DNA of 64,000 bases from Bradyrhizobium sp. WBOS07 (lineage in GTDB: Bacteria > Pseudomonadota > Alphaproteobacteria > Rhizobiales > Xanthobacteraceae): assembly GCF_024585165.1 (NCBI RefSeq), contig NZ_CP029008.1:992001-1056000 (forward strand). Reading direction: 5' to 3'. How positions within the stretch are numbered: position 1 is the first letter of the stretch; each line of letters opens with the position of its first letter. Positions 26,431-37,821 of this stretch are shown here, piece by piece. The notes beneath the pieces were generated by a model. That model searched no databases. It saw only the letters and a program-made list of their open reading frames with translations, and had not been told where the DNA came from. The position numbers and the translations under genes were made by a program.

Positions 26431-26967
26431 CTACTCGCACAGCTCGTAGGCGTCCTCGACAACGTAAGGGCCGCCGCCGGTCGAGGCGCGCGAGGAGAAC
26501 AGCACGAACCGCTCGGCCATGAACGCCTTGCTCGGGAAATAGCCGCGCAGCGAGAGATAGTCGGCGACGTCGCGGTCGGTGGCATCGTGCAGCCGGGCCA
26601 GCGTCACATGGGGAATGAACTTGCGGCCTTCAGGATTGAGGCCGATCCGCTGCATCATGCGTTCGAGCTCGGCCTGCAATTCCATCAGCGGCTTGCTCGG
26701 CGCGATGGTCGCGACGACGGCGCGTGGCTTGCGGCCGCCGAAACTGGTGAGGCCCTGCACCTTGACCTCGAAGGGCTTGCGGTCGACGCGAAACAGCATC
26801 GAGGCGATCTCGTTGGCGGAGACGCCGTCGATATCGCCGATGAAGCGCAAGGTGACGTGATAATTTTCGGGATCGATCCAGCGGGCGCCGGGAAGGCCTC
26901 CTCTCAAGTTGGAAAGCGCCTGGCCGATCTCGGCCGGAATTTCCAGACCCGTGAACAAACGCGGCAT
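26431..26967 (-). CDS. thpR: RNA 2',3'-cyclic phosphodiesterase (2H family)
   Basis: 178 residues. A 2H phosphoesterase of the LigT/ThpR type that opens 2',3'-cyclic phosphates on RNA ends. The two catalytic HxTx motifs are His37-Val-Thr (NYHVTLRFIG) and His120-Val-Thr (FIPHVTLARL). MPRLFTGLEIP is the normal N-terminus. It stands alone on the minus strand between two repeats or gaps; substrate in vivo is uncertain. Confidence 0.92.
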   Translation of the reverse strand: MPRLFTGLEIPAEIGQALSNLRGGLPGARWIDPENYHVTLRFIGDIDGVSANEIASMLFRVDRKPFEVKVQGLTSFGGRKPRAVVATIAPSKPLMELQAELERMMQRIGLNPEGRKFIPHVTLARLHDATDRDVADYLSLRGYFPSKAFMAERFVLFSSRASTGGGPYVVEDAYELCE

Positions 26968-27138
26968 CGTTTCGCACTCCCGATGCTTGGGTACGATCCC
27001 CGAGCAGGATCATATCCAAATTAGAGCCGGCGACGAATCACCGGTACCCTGATTCCTATCGCAGTTGTGTGACTCTGCGAAGCATGCCGCGCCTCACCCC
27101 GGTAAAACCCTGGGAATTACTGATCGCGCTGCCTGCTT

Positions 27139-27831
27139 TCAACGCCGTTGCTCAGCGATCGTGCCAACGAATGCCTGCACGGCGGGCATGATGTTGCCGA
27201 CGATGATGTCGACTCCTTCAGCGGTCGGATGAATGCCGTCGGGCTGGTTGAGCTTGGCGTCGGCCGCAACGCCCTCCAGAAAGAAGGGGTAGAGCGGCAC
27301 GTCGAATTGTTTCGCCAGATCCGGATAAATCGAATTGAATCGCGCGGCATAATCGGCGCCGTAATTCGGCGGCGCCAGCATGCCGCACAGCATCACCGCG
27401 ATCTTGCGCGCCTTGAGCCGCTGGACGATGTCGGCGAGCGCGGCGCGCGCCAGATCGGGAGCGATGCCGCGCAGGGCATCGTTGGCGCCGAGCTCGACGA
27501 TGACCCCGTCGGTTCCCTCGGGGACGGACCAGTCGAGCCGGTCGCGGCCGCCGGAAGTGGTGTCGCCGGACACCCCGGCATTGGTCATGTCCACTGCTAT
27601 GCCCTTGGCCTGCAAAGCCTTTTTTAGCTTCTGGGGGAATGCGTCCTGAGCCGGCAGGCCGAGGCCGGCGCTCAGGGAATCGCCGAGCACGACGAGCTTG
27701 ATCGGCTTTGTCGCGTCCGCCCAGGCCGGGTTCGCCATTGTCATGAAGGCGAGCATCAACACGGCTATGTGCATGAACAATCCGTAACGCCTCTCGACCG
27801 CGCTATCGGAGTTGCCATATGACCGGACCAT
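27139..27831 (-). CDS. tesA: Arylesterase / thioesterase I-like SGNH hydrolase
   Basis: About 230 residues. Periplasmic SGNH esterase with a signal peptide (RRYGLFMHIAVLMLAFMTMA then NPAWA). Block I is GDSLSAGLGLP with the catalytic Ser, then NAGVSGDTTSG, block III GANDALRG and block V DGIHPTAEG with catalytic Asp and His. The start is uncertain: the ATG at 27831 shares a CCATGG with the start of the divergent ybbA gene, while ATG 27774 would leave a shortened signal peptide. The head-to-head arrangement with ybbA-ybbP is the same as tesA-ybbAP in E. coli. Confidence 0.88.
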   Translation of the reverse strand: MVRSYGNSDSAVERRYGLFMHIAVLMLAFMTMANPAWADATKPIKLVVLGDSLSAGLGLPAQDAFPQKLKKALQAKGIAVDMTNAGVSGDTTSGGRDRLDWSVPEGTDGVIVELGANDALRGIAPDLARAALADIVQRLKARKIAVMLCGMLAPPNYGADYAARFNSIYPDLAKQFDVPLYPFFLEGVAADAKLNQPDGIHPTAEGVDIIVGNIMPAVQAFVGTIAEQRR

Positions 27832-28552
27832 GGACACTCGCATCGATCCCTCTTCGCTCGCCGTCACGTCGGCGGACACCATCGCCATCTCCAACGTCAA
27901 TCTCTCATTGGGCACGGGCGCGGCACGCGTTCACATCCTCAAGAATATCAGCTTGCGGGTCGGCCGTAGCGAGACGGTCGGCCTGATCGGCCCGTCAGGC
28001 TCGGGCAAATCCACGCTGCTGATGGTGATGGCGGGGCTGGAGCGTCCTGACAGCGGAGAGGTGGTGGTCTCAGGCACGCCTTTCAATGCCCTCGACGAGG
28101 ATGCGCTGGCTCGCTTTCGCGGCCGGCAGGTCGGCATCGTCTTCCAGTCCTTTCATCTGATCCCGACCATGACGGCGCTGGAGAACGTCGCGGTGCCGCT
28201 CGAGCTTGCCGGCAATCCCGATGCCGCGCGCCGCGCGGCAGAGGAGCTGCAATCGGTCGGGCTCGGCGACCGCCTGCATCATTATCCGACGCAGCTCTCG
28301 GGCGGCGAGCAGCAGCGTGTCGCGCTGGCCCGCGCGCTGGCGCCCGATCCCGCCATCCTCGTCGCCGACGAGCCGACCGGCAATCTCGACGAGGCCACCG
28401 GACAACAGATCGTCGATCTCCTGTTCAGCAAGCACGCCGAGCGCGGCATGACCCTGGTGCTGGTGACGCACGATTCCTCGCTGGCGCATCGCTGCGATCG
28501 GGTGATCCGCCTGCGCTCGGGCCGCATCGACACGCAGACTGCGCCGGCATGA
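27830..28552 (+). CDS. ybbA: ABC transporter ATP-binding protein, YbbA type
   Basis: 240 residues. ATPase of the MacB/LolD class. Walker A GPSGSGKST, Q-loop FQSFHLIPTMTALENV, signature LSGGEQQRVALARAL and Walker B ILVADEPTGNLDEA are intact. The ATG at 27830 is the first in frame; TTG at 27812 is an alternative. It overlaps the permease gene by ATGA and faces a tesA-like gene. From the E. coli counterpart it probably handles lipids or lipoproteins at the envelope, but the substrate is unproven. Confidence 0.93.
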   Translation: MDTRIDPSSLAVTSADTIAISNVNLSLGTGAARVHILKNISLRVGRSETVGLIGPSGSGKSTLLMVMAGLERPDSGEVVVSGTPFNALDEDALARFRGRQVGIVFQSFHLIPTMTALENVAVPLELAGNPDAARRAAEELQSVGLGDRLHHYPTQLSGGEQQRVALARALAPDPAILVADEPTGNLDEATGQQIVDLLFSKHAERGMTLVLVTHDSSLAHRCDRVIRLRSGRIDTQTAPA

Positions 28553-31119
28553 GCACGGCGGCCGAGCCCTTTGCGAAGCCGAACGGCGTCGCGCTGTCGC
28601 TGCGTTATGCGCTACGCGAATTGCGCGGCGGCCTGCGCGGCTTCTACGTCTTCATCGCCTGTATCGCGCTCGGCGTGATGGCGATCGCCGGCGTCGGCTC
28701 GGTGTCGGCGAGCCTCTCCGACGGCCTTGCCCGCGAGGGCCGCACGCTGCTCGGCGGCGACGTCTCCTTCGTGCTGTTCCAGCGCGAAGCCAGACCCGAG
28801 GAGGTTGCCTTCCTGCGCTCGCGCGGCACGGTGTCGACCGCCGCCACCTTGCGCGGCATGGCGCGCGCGGCCGACGGCCAGCTCGCCCTGGTCGAGATGA
28901 AGGCGGTCGACGACACCTATCCGATGCTGGGCCAGCTCACGCTGGCGCCACAGCTGGCGATGTCCGACCTGCTCGCGGAGCGCGACGGCACGTTCGGCGC
29001 GGCCGCCGATCCGACCCTGCTGGCGCGCCTGTCGCTGAAGATCGGCGGCCGTGTCACGATCGGCTCGGCGACCTTCCAGATCCGCTCGACGGTCGAAGCC
29101 GAGCCCGACAAGCTCGCCGGCGGCATCGGCTTCGGCCCGCGCTTCCTGATCAGCCAGGCCGGCCTACGCGCTACCGACCTGATCCAGCCCGGCAGCCTGG
29201 TGCGCTGGGTCTACCGGGTGAAGCTGCCTGAAGCCGCCAACAACGAGCGCGCCACCGAAGCCTTCATCGCGGATGCGCGGAGCGCCGCGCCGCAGGCCGG
29301 CTGGGAGATCCGCAGCCGCTCCAACGCCTCGCCGCAGCTCGAACGCAACATCAACCGCTTCACCCAGTTCCTGACGCTGGTCGGGCTCGCCGCGCTGCTG
29401 GTCGGCGGTGTCGGCGTCGCCAATGCGGTGAAGAGCCATATCGACCGCCGGATCGAGGTGATCGCGGCCCTCAAGGCCGTCGGCGCCACCGGCCGCGACG
29501 TGTTCGGCATCTATCTGGCGCAGGTTCTCGTGCTCGCGGGCATCGGCTCGGTGATCGGCCTTGCGCTCGGCGCTGCCATGCCTTTTGCCATCGTCGGCCT
29601 GTTCGGCAAGCTGCTGCCGCTGCCGGTGGTGCCAGCCGTGCATGCCGACGAGCTCGCGCTGTCGTTCGTCTACGGCCTCCTGACCGCGCTGGCCTTCGGC
29701 CTGTGGCCGCTCGGCCGCGTCCACGACGTGCCGGTGGCCGCCTTGTTCCGCGATACCGTCAGCTCGGAATGGCACCGGCCGCGCGCGGGCTATCTCGTGT
29801 TTATGGGCGTGGTGATCGCCCTGCTCATCACCGTGGTGATCGGGCTCTCCTTCGACAAGCGCATCGCCGCGGTGTTCGTGGCCTCCTCGGTCGTCGTGTT
29901 CGCGCTGCTGCGCGGCATCGCCGCCCTGCTGATGGCGATCGCGCGGCGGCTGCCGCGGACGCGGCTGCCGATGCTGCGGCTCGCGATCGCCAACATCCAC
30001 CGGCCGGGCGCGCTGACGCCCTCGGTCGTGCTGTCGCTGGGGCTCGGGCTCGCGGTGCTCGTCACCATCACCCAGATCGACGGCAATCTGCGGCGGCAGT
30101 TCCTCGCGGCCCTCCCCGATCAGGCGCCGTCGTTCTTCTTCATCGACATTCCGAGTGGGCAGGCCGCACCGTTCGACGATTATCTCCGCAAGATCGCGCC
30201 CGGCGCGAAGGTCGAGGACGTCCCGATGCTGCGCGGGCGCATCGTCGCCGCGCGCGGGCTGCGTGCCGAAGAGCTCAAGCCGTCCGCCGATTCCGAATGG
30301 GTGCTGCAGAGCGACCGCGGCCTGACCTATACCGGCGAGCTGCCGAAAGGCTCCAAGGTGGTCGAGGGCGAATGGTGGAGCGCCGATTATTCCGGCCCGA
30401 CCCTGGTCTCGATGGAGAAGAAGATCGCCGACGGACTGGGCCTCAAGCTCGGCGACGAGATTGTGGTCAACGTGCTCGGCCGCGACATCCCGGCCAGGAT
30501 CGGCAATCTGCGCACCATCGACTGGCAGGGGCTCGGCATCAACTTCGTCCTGGTGTTCTCGCCGAACGCCTTCAAGGGCGCGCCGCACACCCATATCGCG
30601 ACGCTGACGGAACCGGGCGGAAATGCCGCAGCCGACGGCAAGATCATCAGGCAGGTGGCCGACGCCTATCCGATGGTGACGAGCGTGCGGGTGCGCGAGG
30701 TGATGGAGACCGTCGGCTCGGTGGTGACCAATCTGGCGCTGGCGATTCGCGGCGCCAGCGCGGTGACCCTGATCTCGGCGATCCTGGTGCTGGGCGGGGC
30801 GCTTGCCGCCGGTCATCGCCACCGGGTCTACGATGCCGTGATCCTGAAGACGCTGGGCGCGACGCGGCTGCGGCTGCTGGGCGCCTATGCGCTCGAATAC
30901 CTCCTGATCGGGCTGGCCACCGCCTTGTTCGGGGTGATCGCCGGCAGCGTCGCGGCCTGGATGATCGTGACGCGGCTGATGACGCTCAGCTTCGTCTGGC
31001 AGGCCGGCAGCGCGGCTGGGGTCGTGGCGGCCGCGCTCGTGGTCACCGTCGGGCTCGGGCTCGCGGGCACGCTGCTGGCGTTGAACAAAAAGCCCGCCAC
31101 GGTGTTGCGGAATTTGTGA
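28549..31119 (+). CDS. ybbP: FtsX-like ABC permease, YbbP type
   Basis: 856 residues. Large membrane subunit with a first transmembrane helix at about 35-60 (GFYVFIACIALGVMAIAGVG), a long periplasmic MacB-like domain, two blocks of FtsX helices (about 275-420 and 430-520), another periplasmic domain and a final FtsX block (about 725-850) ending LLALNKKPATVLRNL. The first block carries the FtsX-typical VEVIAALKAVGATGRDVFGI-like helix. It partners the ATPase translated just before it through an ATGA overlap. Secretion or lipid-related function is inferred from the E. coli tesA-ybbAP locus. Confidence 0.93.
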   Translation: MSTAAEPFAKPNGVALSLRYALRELRGGLRGFYVFIACIALGVMAIAGVGSVSASLSDGLAREGRTLLGGDVSFVLFQREARPEEVAFLRSRGTVSTAATLRGMARAADGQLALVEMKAVDDTYPMLGQLTLAPQLAMSDLLAERDGTFGAAADPTLLARLSLKIGGRVTIGSATFQIRSTVEAEPDKLAGGIGFGPRFLISQAGLRATDLIQPGSLVRWVYRVKLPEAANNERATEAFIADARSAAPQAGWEIRSRSNASPQLERNINRFTQFLTLVGLAALLVGGVGVANAVKSHIDRRIEVIAALKAVGATGRDVFGIYLAQVLVLAGIGSVIGLALGAAMPFAIVGLFGKLLPLPVVPAVHADELALSFVYGLLTALAFGLWPLGRVHDVPVAALFRDTVSSEWHRPRAGYLVFMGVVIALLITVVIGLSFDKRIAAVFVASSVVVFALLRGIAALLMAIARRLPRTRLPMLRLAIANIHRPGALTPSVVLSLGLGLAVLVTITQIDGNLRRQFLAALPDQAPSFFFIDIPSGQAAPFDDYLRKIAPGAKVEDVPMLRGRIVAARGLRAEELKPSADSEWVLQSDRGLTYTGELPKGSKVVEGEWWSADYSGPTLVSMEKKIADGLGLKLGDEIVVNVLGRDIPARIGNLRTIDWQGLGINFVLVFSPNAFKGAPHTHIATLTEPGGNAAADGKIIRQVADAYPMVTSVRVREVMETVGSVVTNLALAIRGASAVTLISAILVLGGALAAGHRHRVYDAVILKTLGATRLRLLGAYALEYLLIGLATALFGVIAGSVAAWMIVTRLMTLSFVWQAGSAAGVVAAALVVTVGLGLAGTLLALNKKPATVLRNL

Positions 31120-31400
31120 CAAATGGTAGCGGATGCCCTCACCGATGCGGAATCGCACGATTCCCGCGATTAACCACGACTGCTCGTCAGGTTCGCGTCA
31201 GGATTGCCGCCAAGGGCGACATTCAGCCGCGCGTGGAAGGTTGCAGCGGATGTGTTAGTTTCCCACATATCGAATGGGTTCGGAGTCCGGATCGTTAGCC
31301 AAAATTTAGCCGGCTGGCGTCGGTATCCGAGATAGAATTTGACGAACCGGCGGCATGGCGACCCTCGTGCCGGACCGGACCAACCAACGGGAATTCGACC

Positions 31401-32192
31401 ATGTCGGACCTAGACCGTAACTACGCTTCTCCTTTCGGCAGGGCCGCCGGGCGTGTTGACGCCGCGACGGTCGATGCCGGCCTGCGCGCCTACATGCTGC
31501 GCATCTACAACTACATGACCATCGGCCTGGCCATCACCGGCCTTGCCGCGCTCGGCGTCTACATGGCTGCCGTGACCGACGTCGCGACGCCGGACGCGGT
31601 GCGCGTCGGCAAGCTGTTCCTGACGCCGTTCGGCTACGCGATGTTCGTCAGCCCCCTGAAGTGGCTGTTCATGCTCGCGCCGCTGGCGATGGTGTTCGTG
31701 ATCTCGGCGGGCATCAACCGTCTGGCTCCCTCGACCGCCCAGATCCTGTTCTGGGTGTTCTCGGCGCTGATGGGCATCTCGCTGTCGTCGATCTTCCTGG
31801 TGTTCACGCACACCTCGATCGTGCGGGTGTTCTTCATCACCGCGGCCACCTTCGGTGCCCTGAGCCTCTATGGCTACACCACCAAGCGTGACCTCACCGG
31901 CATGGGCTCGTTCCTGTTCATGGGCCTGATCGGTATCGTTCTCGCCAGCCTGGTGAACCTGTTCCTGGCCAGCTCGATGCTGCAGTTCATCGTGTCGGTG
32001 GTCGGCGTGCTGGTGTTCTCGGGCCTCACCGCCTGGGATACCCAGCGGCTGAAGAACGACTACATCTACGGCTATGCCTCGGCCGGCGGTGACATCGCAG
32101 AGCGTGCGGCCATCACCGGCGCACTGTCGCTGTACCTGAACTTCATCAACCTGTTCACGCTGCTGCTGCAGCTGCTCGGCCAGCGCGAGTAG
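31401..32192 (+). CDS. Bax inhibitor-1 / YccA family membrane protein
   Basis: 263 residues with seven predicted membrane segments after a short cytoplasmic N-terminus (SDLDRNYASPFGRA). The family signature is in the C-terminal half (FSGLTAWDTQRLKNDYIYGY) and LSLYLNFINLFTLLLQLLGQR ends the protein, as in bacterial BI-1/YccA members. These are pH-sensitive calcium leak channels in some bacteria and modulators of FtsH in E. coli. It stands alone, with a 281-base leader region before it and its own terminator after it. Confidence 0.93.
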   Translation: MSDLDRNYASPFGRAAGRVDAATVDAGLRAYMLRIYNYMTIGLAITGLAALGVYMAAVTDVATPDAVRVGKLFLTPFGYAMFVSPLKWLFMLAPLAMVFVISAGINRLAPSTAQILFWVFSALMGISLSSIFLVFTHTSIVRVFFITAATFGALSLYGYTTKRDLTGMGSFLFMGLIGIVLASLVNLFLASSMLQFIVSVVGVLVFSGLTAWDTQRLKNDYIYGYASAGGDIAERAAITGALSLYLNFINLFTLLLQLLGQRE

Positions 32193-32217
32193 GCGACGGA
32201 CCAGAGCGAACGACACG

Positions 32218-32244
32218 AACCCCGGCCGCGAGGCCGGGGTTTTT
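32218..32244 (+). terminator. Intrinsic terminator after the BI-1 gene
   Basis: AACCCCGGCC and GGCCGGGGTT form a 10-bp stem with a GCGA tetraloop (32218-32241), leading into TTTTT. Confidence 0.92.
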
Positions 32245-32277
32245 GTTTGGAGGGCGCGGTAGAGCCACATGCACAGT

Positions 32278-32377
32278 GTCATCGCCCGCGAAGGCGGGCG
32301 ATCCAGTATTCCAGAGGCAGTCGCGAGTGACCGAGAGGCCGCGGCGTACTAGATTCCCCGCCTTCGCGGGGAATGAC
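32278..32377 (+). repeat. Palindromic element, type B
   Basis: GTCATCGCCCGCGAAGGCGG at the left, CCCCGCCTTCGCGGGGAATG at the right, both hairpins, with ATCCAGTATT and AGTACGCCG-like inner parts. It follows the BI-1 terminator. Confidence 0.78.
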
Positions 32378-32463
32378 GGCGGAGGAGGTTATGCTCGCAA
32401 TGATGGGGGCGGAGGCGGCGGAGCCCCTTCCAGCGGCCGCGGGAAGACTTTAATCTTCCTCCC

Positions 32464-32994
32464 ATGTCCGCACCCGAAATCAGGCCCACGCAAGAGGCCG
32501 ACCTTCCCGCCATCACCGCCATCTACCAGCAGGCCGTCCGCGAGGGCACCGCGACGTTCGAGCTGGAGCCGCCCGACCTCGCGGAGATGACGCGCCGCTA
32601 CCGCACGCTGATCGACGGCGGCTATCCCTATTTCGTCGCCATCCTCGAGGGACGCTTGGCCGGCTACGCCTATGCCGGCGCCTACCGGCCGCGGCCGGCC
32701 TATCGCTTCACGGTCGAGAACTCGATCTATCTCGATCCATCGTTCCACCGCCGCGGCATCGGCACGTTGCTGCTCGAGCGGCTGGTTGCCGAATGCGAGG
32801 CGCGCGGCTTTCGCCAGATGATCGCGGTGATCGGCGATTCCGCCAATGCCGGCTCGATCGGCCTGCACACCAGGGGCGGCTTCAGGATGATCGGCACGCA
32901 TCCCAATGTTGGGCTGAAATTCGGCCGCTGGCTGGATACGGTGATGATGCAGCGCGACCTCGGCGAGGGCGCGAGAACGGTGCCCACGAAATAG
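32464..32994 (+). CDS. GNAT family N-acetyltransferase (phosphinothricin acetyltransferase-like)
   Basis: 176 residues. Acetyl-CoA-dependent transferase. The order of motifs (IRPTQEADLPAITAIYQQAV, GTATFELEPP, GYAYAGAYRPRPAYRFTVEN, then the CoA-binding HRRGIGTLLLERL) follows the Pat/Bar subfamily that acetylates phosphinothricin or methionine sulfoximine. Real substrates in non-producer bacteria are often methionine sulfone or sulfoximine. It is monocistronic between two repeats. Confidence 0.88.
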   Translation: MSAPEIRPTQEADLPAITAIYQQAVREGTATFELEPPDLAEMTRRYRTLIDGGYPYFVAILEGRLAGYAYAGAYRPRPAYRFTVENSIYLDPSFHRRGIGTLLLERLVAECEARGFRQMIAVIGDSANAGSIGLHTRGGFRMIGTHPNVGLKFGRWLDTVMMQRDLGEGARTVPTK

Positions 32995-33002
32995 GCTCAG
33001 CT

Positions 33003-33092
33003 TGTAGCCCGGATGGAGCGCAGCGCAATCCGGGACAGGTCCATCCGCCGACACAGCGGCCCCGGATTGCGCTGCGCTCCATCCGGGCTACG
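33003..33092 (+). repeat. Palindromic element, type D
   Basis: TGTAGCCCGGATGGAGCGCA and TGCGCTCCATCCGGGCTACG are near-perfect inverted arms of more than 25 bases around a short centre. It sits between the convergent GNAT and DUF2794 genes. Confidence 0.85.
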
Positions 33093-33101
33093 GGACTGCC
33101 G

Positions 33102-33473
33102 TCACACCACCGCCAGCTTCCGATCGATCACCAGCAGCACGCGCTCCAGCTCGTGGCCGCGGCGCAGGATCAGGCCGGTCGCCGAGATCACGCTGTACAT
33201 GCCCTGCTTGCGCGCCAGGCGCGGATCCTTCTCGATACGATAGATCGGCACTTCCGAGGCGCGGCGATAGACCGAGAAAACGGCGCGGTCCTTCAGGAAG
33301 TCGATGGCGTAGTCGCGCCACTCACCGTCGGCGACCATGCGGCCGTAGAGATTAAGGATACGGTTCAGCTCAAGCCGGTTGAACGTCACCCTGCTCTGTT
33401 GCGCATTCACGGCGGCGGGGCGCGCCGCCGCGCGCTGCTCGCTCGGATCGGCATCCTCCGACATCAGACTCAT
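33102..33473 (-). CDS. DUF2794 domain-containing protein
   Basis: 123 residues, cytoplasmic. The conserved core VTFNRLELNRILNLYGRMV and EWRDYAIDFLKDRAVFSVYR matches DUF2794, an alphaproteobacterial family of unknown function. The ATG at 33473 is chosen because GAGGAGG lies exactly 6 bases before it; an in-frame ATG at 33488 lies inside that same ribosome site. It diverges from the candidate small RNA at 33703. Confidence 0.88.
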   Translation of the reverse strand: MSLMSEDADPSEQRAAARPAAVNAQQSRVTFNRLELNRILNLYGRMVADGEWRDYAIDFLKDRAVFSVYRRASEVPIYRIEKDPRLARKQGMYSVISATGLILRRGHELERVLLVIDRKLAVV

Positions 33474-33702
33474 GGAGAGCCTCCTCATCGCACCACTTAA
33501 CCCGGTCCGCGAACCGTCCCCGGAACCGGATCATGACAAGGGCATGATTGCGCCAACCGTTCTTCGCCGCAAGGGCCCTCGATGGAACCCGGCGCCTGCT
33601 TTCAACCGGTCGAATCCGTCGCGACTCCTCCCACACGCAAAGGTGGAACTCTGTCGCGGCAAACCGTCACGGGATCGTTAGCAGGAATCATAGTATCGCC
33701 GC
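33474..33702. other. Region upstream of DUF2794 gene and candidate small RNA
   Basis: No gene is apparent. It should hold the promoter of the DUF2794 gene on the minus strand and of the candidate RNA on the plus strand; TAGTAT at 33691-33696 could be a -10 element for the latter, but no clear -35 is visible. Confidence 0.5.
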
Positions 33703-33861
33703 TTTTCCGCCTAGCGACTGCCGCCCTGCATTGCGAGAAGATTCACGTGCGTTGACCCGGTCCTTTCGGTTCCGGATTCCTCAGCCCCCAGCCCCCCGGG
33801 GTCGAACAGGATCGGGTCTGTACGCGCCACAAGGAGGGCCAACGCAAGTTGGTCCTTTTTT
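33703..33861 (+). ncRNA. Candidate structured small RNA
   Basis: A plus-strand sequence with no coding frame folds into a long rod. Arm pairs read by eye are 33747-33752 with 33822-33827, 33754-33764 with 33808-33818 (11 continuous pairs), 33765-33768 with 33803-33806, and 33772-33775 with 33796-33799. An outer GCCCT/AGGGC pair (33723-33727, 33835-33839) encloses an asymmetric bubble. A terminator with six T residues ends it. The 5' end is a guess from a TAGTAT box at 33691. The shape recalls 6S RNA, but I cannot establish homology, and 6S usually lies beside zapA/ygfA in this group. Confidence 0.45.
33831..33861 (+). terminator. Intrinsic terminator with no protein gene before it
   Basis: AGGGCCAAC / GTTGGTCCT forms a stem (33835-33843 with 33848-33856, one G-U pair) with a GCAA tetraloop and a run of six T residues. 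It is oriented on the plus strand, where the nearest upstream coding gene is 840 bases away, which is the main argument for a non-coding transcript here. Confidence 0.8.
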
Positions 33862-33928
33862 GTTTGTGCCGGGATGTTGCTGGCGACGTGCGACCGTCTC
33901 TCCAAGCATCCGAGGCAAGACTCTCTCG

Positions 33929-34046
33929 CCTCATCCTGAGGGCCGCGCACTTGCGCGGCGTCTCGAAGATGACAGGCCCGAGCTGCACCGGCGGGGGCCT
34001 TGCATGGTTCGAGACGCGCGCAAGGGTGCGCTCCTCACCATGAGGA
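33929..34046 (+). repeat. Palindromic element, type F
   Basis: CCTCATCCTGAGGGCCGCGC at the left and GTGCGCTCCTCACCATGAGG at the right are inverted. Inner parts CGTCTCGAAG and GGTTCGAGACG also pair. A related element is at 54828. Confidence 0.75.
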
Positions 34047-34085
34047 TTGAGAATATGTTCGACTCAAAGATTCGAAGCGCGCTCT

Positions 34086-34871
34086 TCAATGCAGCGACGT
34101 GTACGCCGCGCCCAGCATCGGGCCCGGTCGTTCGCGGCTGCCGTCCTGGACGTAGACCACAGCGCCATCGACGCCGTCGCGCGTGAGGTTCTCGATCGGC
34201 ACCGTCCAGCTTTCCGGACGCCCGGTCCAGTCGCCGACCTTGAGCAGGTTGCGCACCACGTTGTGATAGGTGACCTGCTGCCCGCGATTCTCGCCGCGGG
34301 TGATCGCGATCGGCACCGACTTGGCGATCGAGCAGATCCAGACCTCGCCGCGCGAGACGGCCGGCTCGTTGCTCGCGGCGACCGAGACGTTGATCTGCTT
34401 GCCCGCGAGCGACATGGTCACCGGCACGCTCATCACGCCCGTACCCTTGGTGGCCTTGCCGATCGCATTCTCGATGCCGGCACGATCGTTTCCGACGACA
34501 TGGGTGGAGCCGTTGACCACGACCTGCGGGGTGTAGACCTCGCGGTCGCCACGCATGCGCGAATAGGCGCGCTGCCGCGCCGAGAAACGCGAATCCGCCA
34601 GCGTGTCCTTCCAGCCCAGATAGTCCCAATAATCGATCGGCATGCTCAGCGCGATGATCGACGGGTCTTTCGAAAGATCGCCGATGATCTGGTCGGCGGG
34701 CGGGCAGGACGAGCAGCCCTGCGAGGTGAACAGTTCGACGACGGCACGGGGTTCAGCCTCGGCGGGCCGGATAACGGCGACGATGGCACAGATGCCGAGA
34801 GCTCCCGACCAGAGCGCACCAGACCAACGCGAAAGATGAGAAGCCGTCATTGCTGTCATGTCGAACGTCAC
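34086..34871 (-). CDS. DUF1223 domain-containing exported protein
   Basis: 261 residues. It has a signal peptide or N-terminal anchor (SGALGICAIVAVIRPAEA) followed by the thioredoxin-like segment AVVELFTSQGCSSCPPADQI with a CxxC pair, then PIDYWDYLGWKDTLADSRFS and VYTPQVVVNGSTHVVG, all diagnostic of DUF1223. The fold suggests a periplasmic redox or metal-linked role, but none is demonstrated. It is preceded by a type F repeat on its 3' side and stands alone. Confidence 0.88.
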   Translation of the reverse strand: MTFDMTAMTASHLSRWSGALWSGALGICAIVAVIRPAEAEPRAVVELFTSQGCSSCPPADQIIGDLSKDPSIIALSMPIDYWDYLGWKDTLADSRFSARQRAYSRMRGDREVYTPQVVVNGSTHVVGNDRAGIENAIGKATKGTGVMSVPVTMSLAGKQINVSVAASNEPAVSRGEVWICSIAKSVPIAITRGENRGQQVTYHNVVRNLLKVGDWTGRPESWTVPIENLTRDGVDGAVVYVQDGSRERPGPMLGAAYTSLH

Positions 34872-34999
34872 ACACCGTCACTCATAGGGAAGGATTCTAT
34901 CGCCTGATGGTCACCGTAGTCTTACGGGCACGGCACGCCTGTCCGTCCGATGCGAAGCTTTTCGCCGGGCGGGCCGATCCGAAGCGTGCCGCAAACGCG

Positions 35000-35030
35000 C
35001 GAAGGCGGCCTTGTGATAGGCCGCCTTCGT
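35000..35030 (-). terminator. Intrinsic terminator after acnA
   Basis: CGAAGGCGGCC and GGCCGCCTTCG form an 11-bp perfect stem with an 8-base loop. On the minus strand it lies 49 bases after the acnA stop; the tail (CGCGTTTGC) is only weakly T-rich. Confidence 0.7.
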
Positions 35031-35078
35031 TTGGGCTTCTACTCACTTCGCAGTGAGCCATTGTTCACAAATCCGCGC

Positions 35079-37799
<2,721 letters not shown>

Positions 37800-37821
37800 G
37801 TAGGAATCCCAATTGTTAGCT

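Noticed and set aside
29164..31158. 664-codon minus-strand frame opposite ybbP
   Set aside because: Gln/His/Arg-rich shadow of the permease gene; no domain, no ribosome site.
33703..33861. Calling the RNA candidate ssrS (6S RNA)
   Set aside because: The rod shape fits, but I could not recall a matching sequence, and the 6S gene is usually beside zapA/ygfA in this group.
33929..34046. Possible tRNA or second RNA downstream of the RNA candidate
   Set aside because: The segment is a type F palindromic repeat, also present at 54828; there is no cloverleaf or T-loop.
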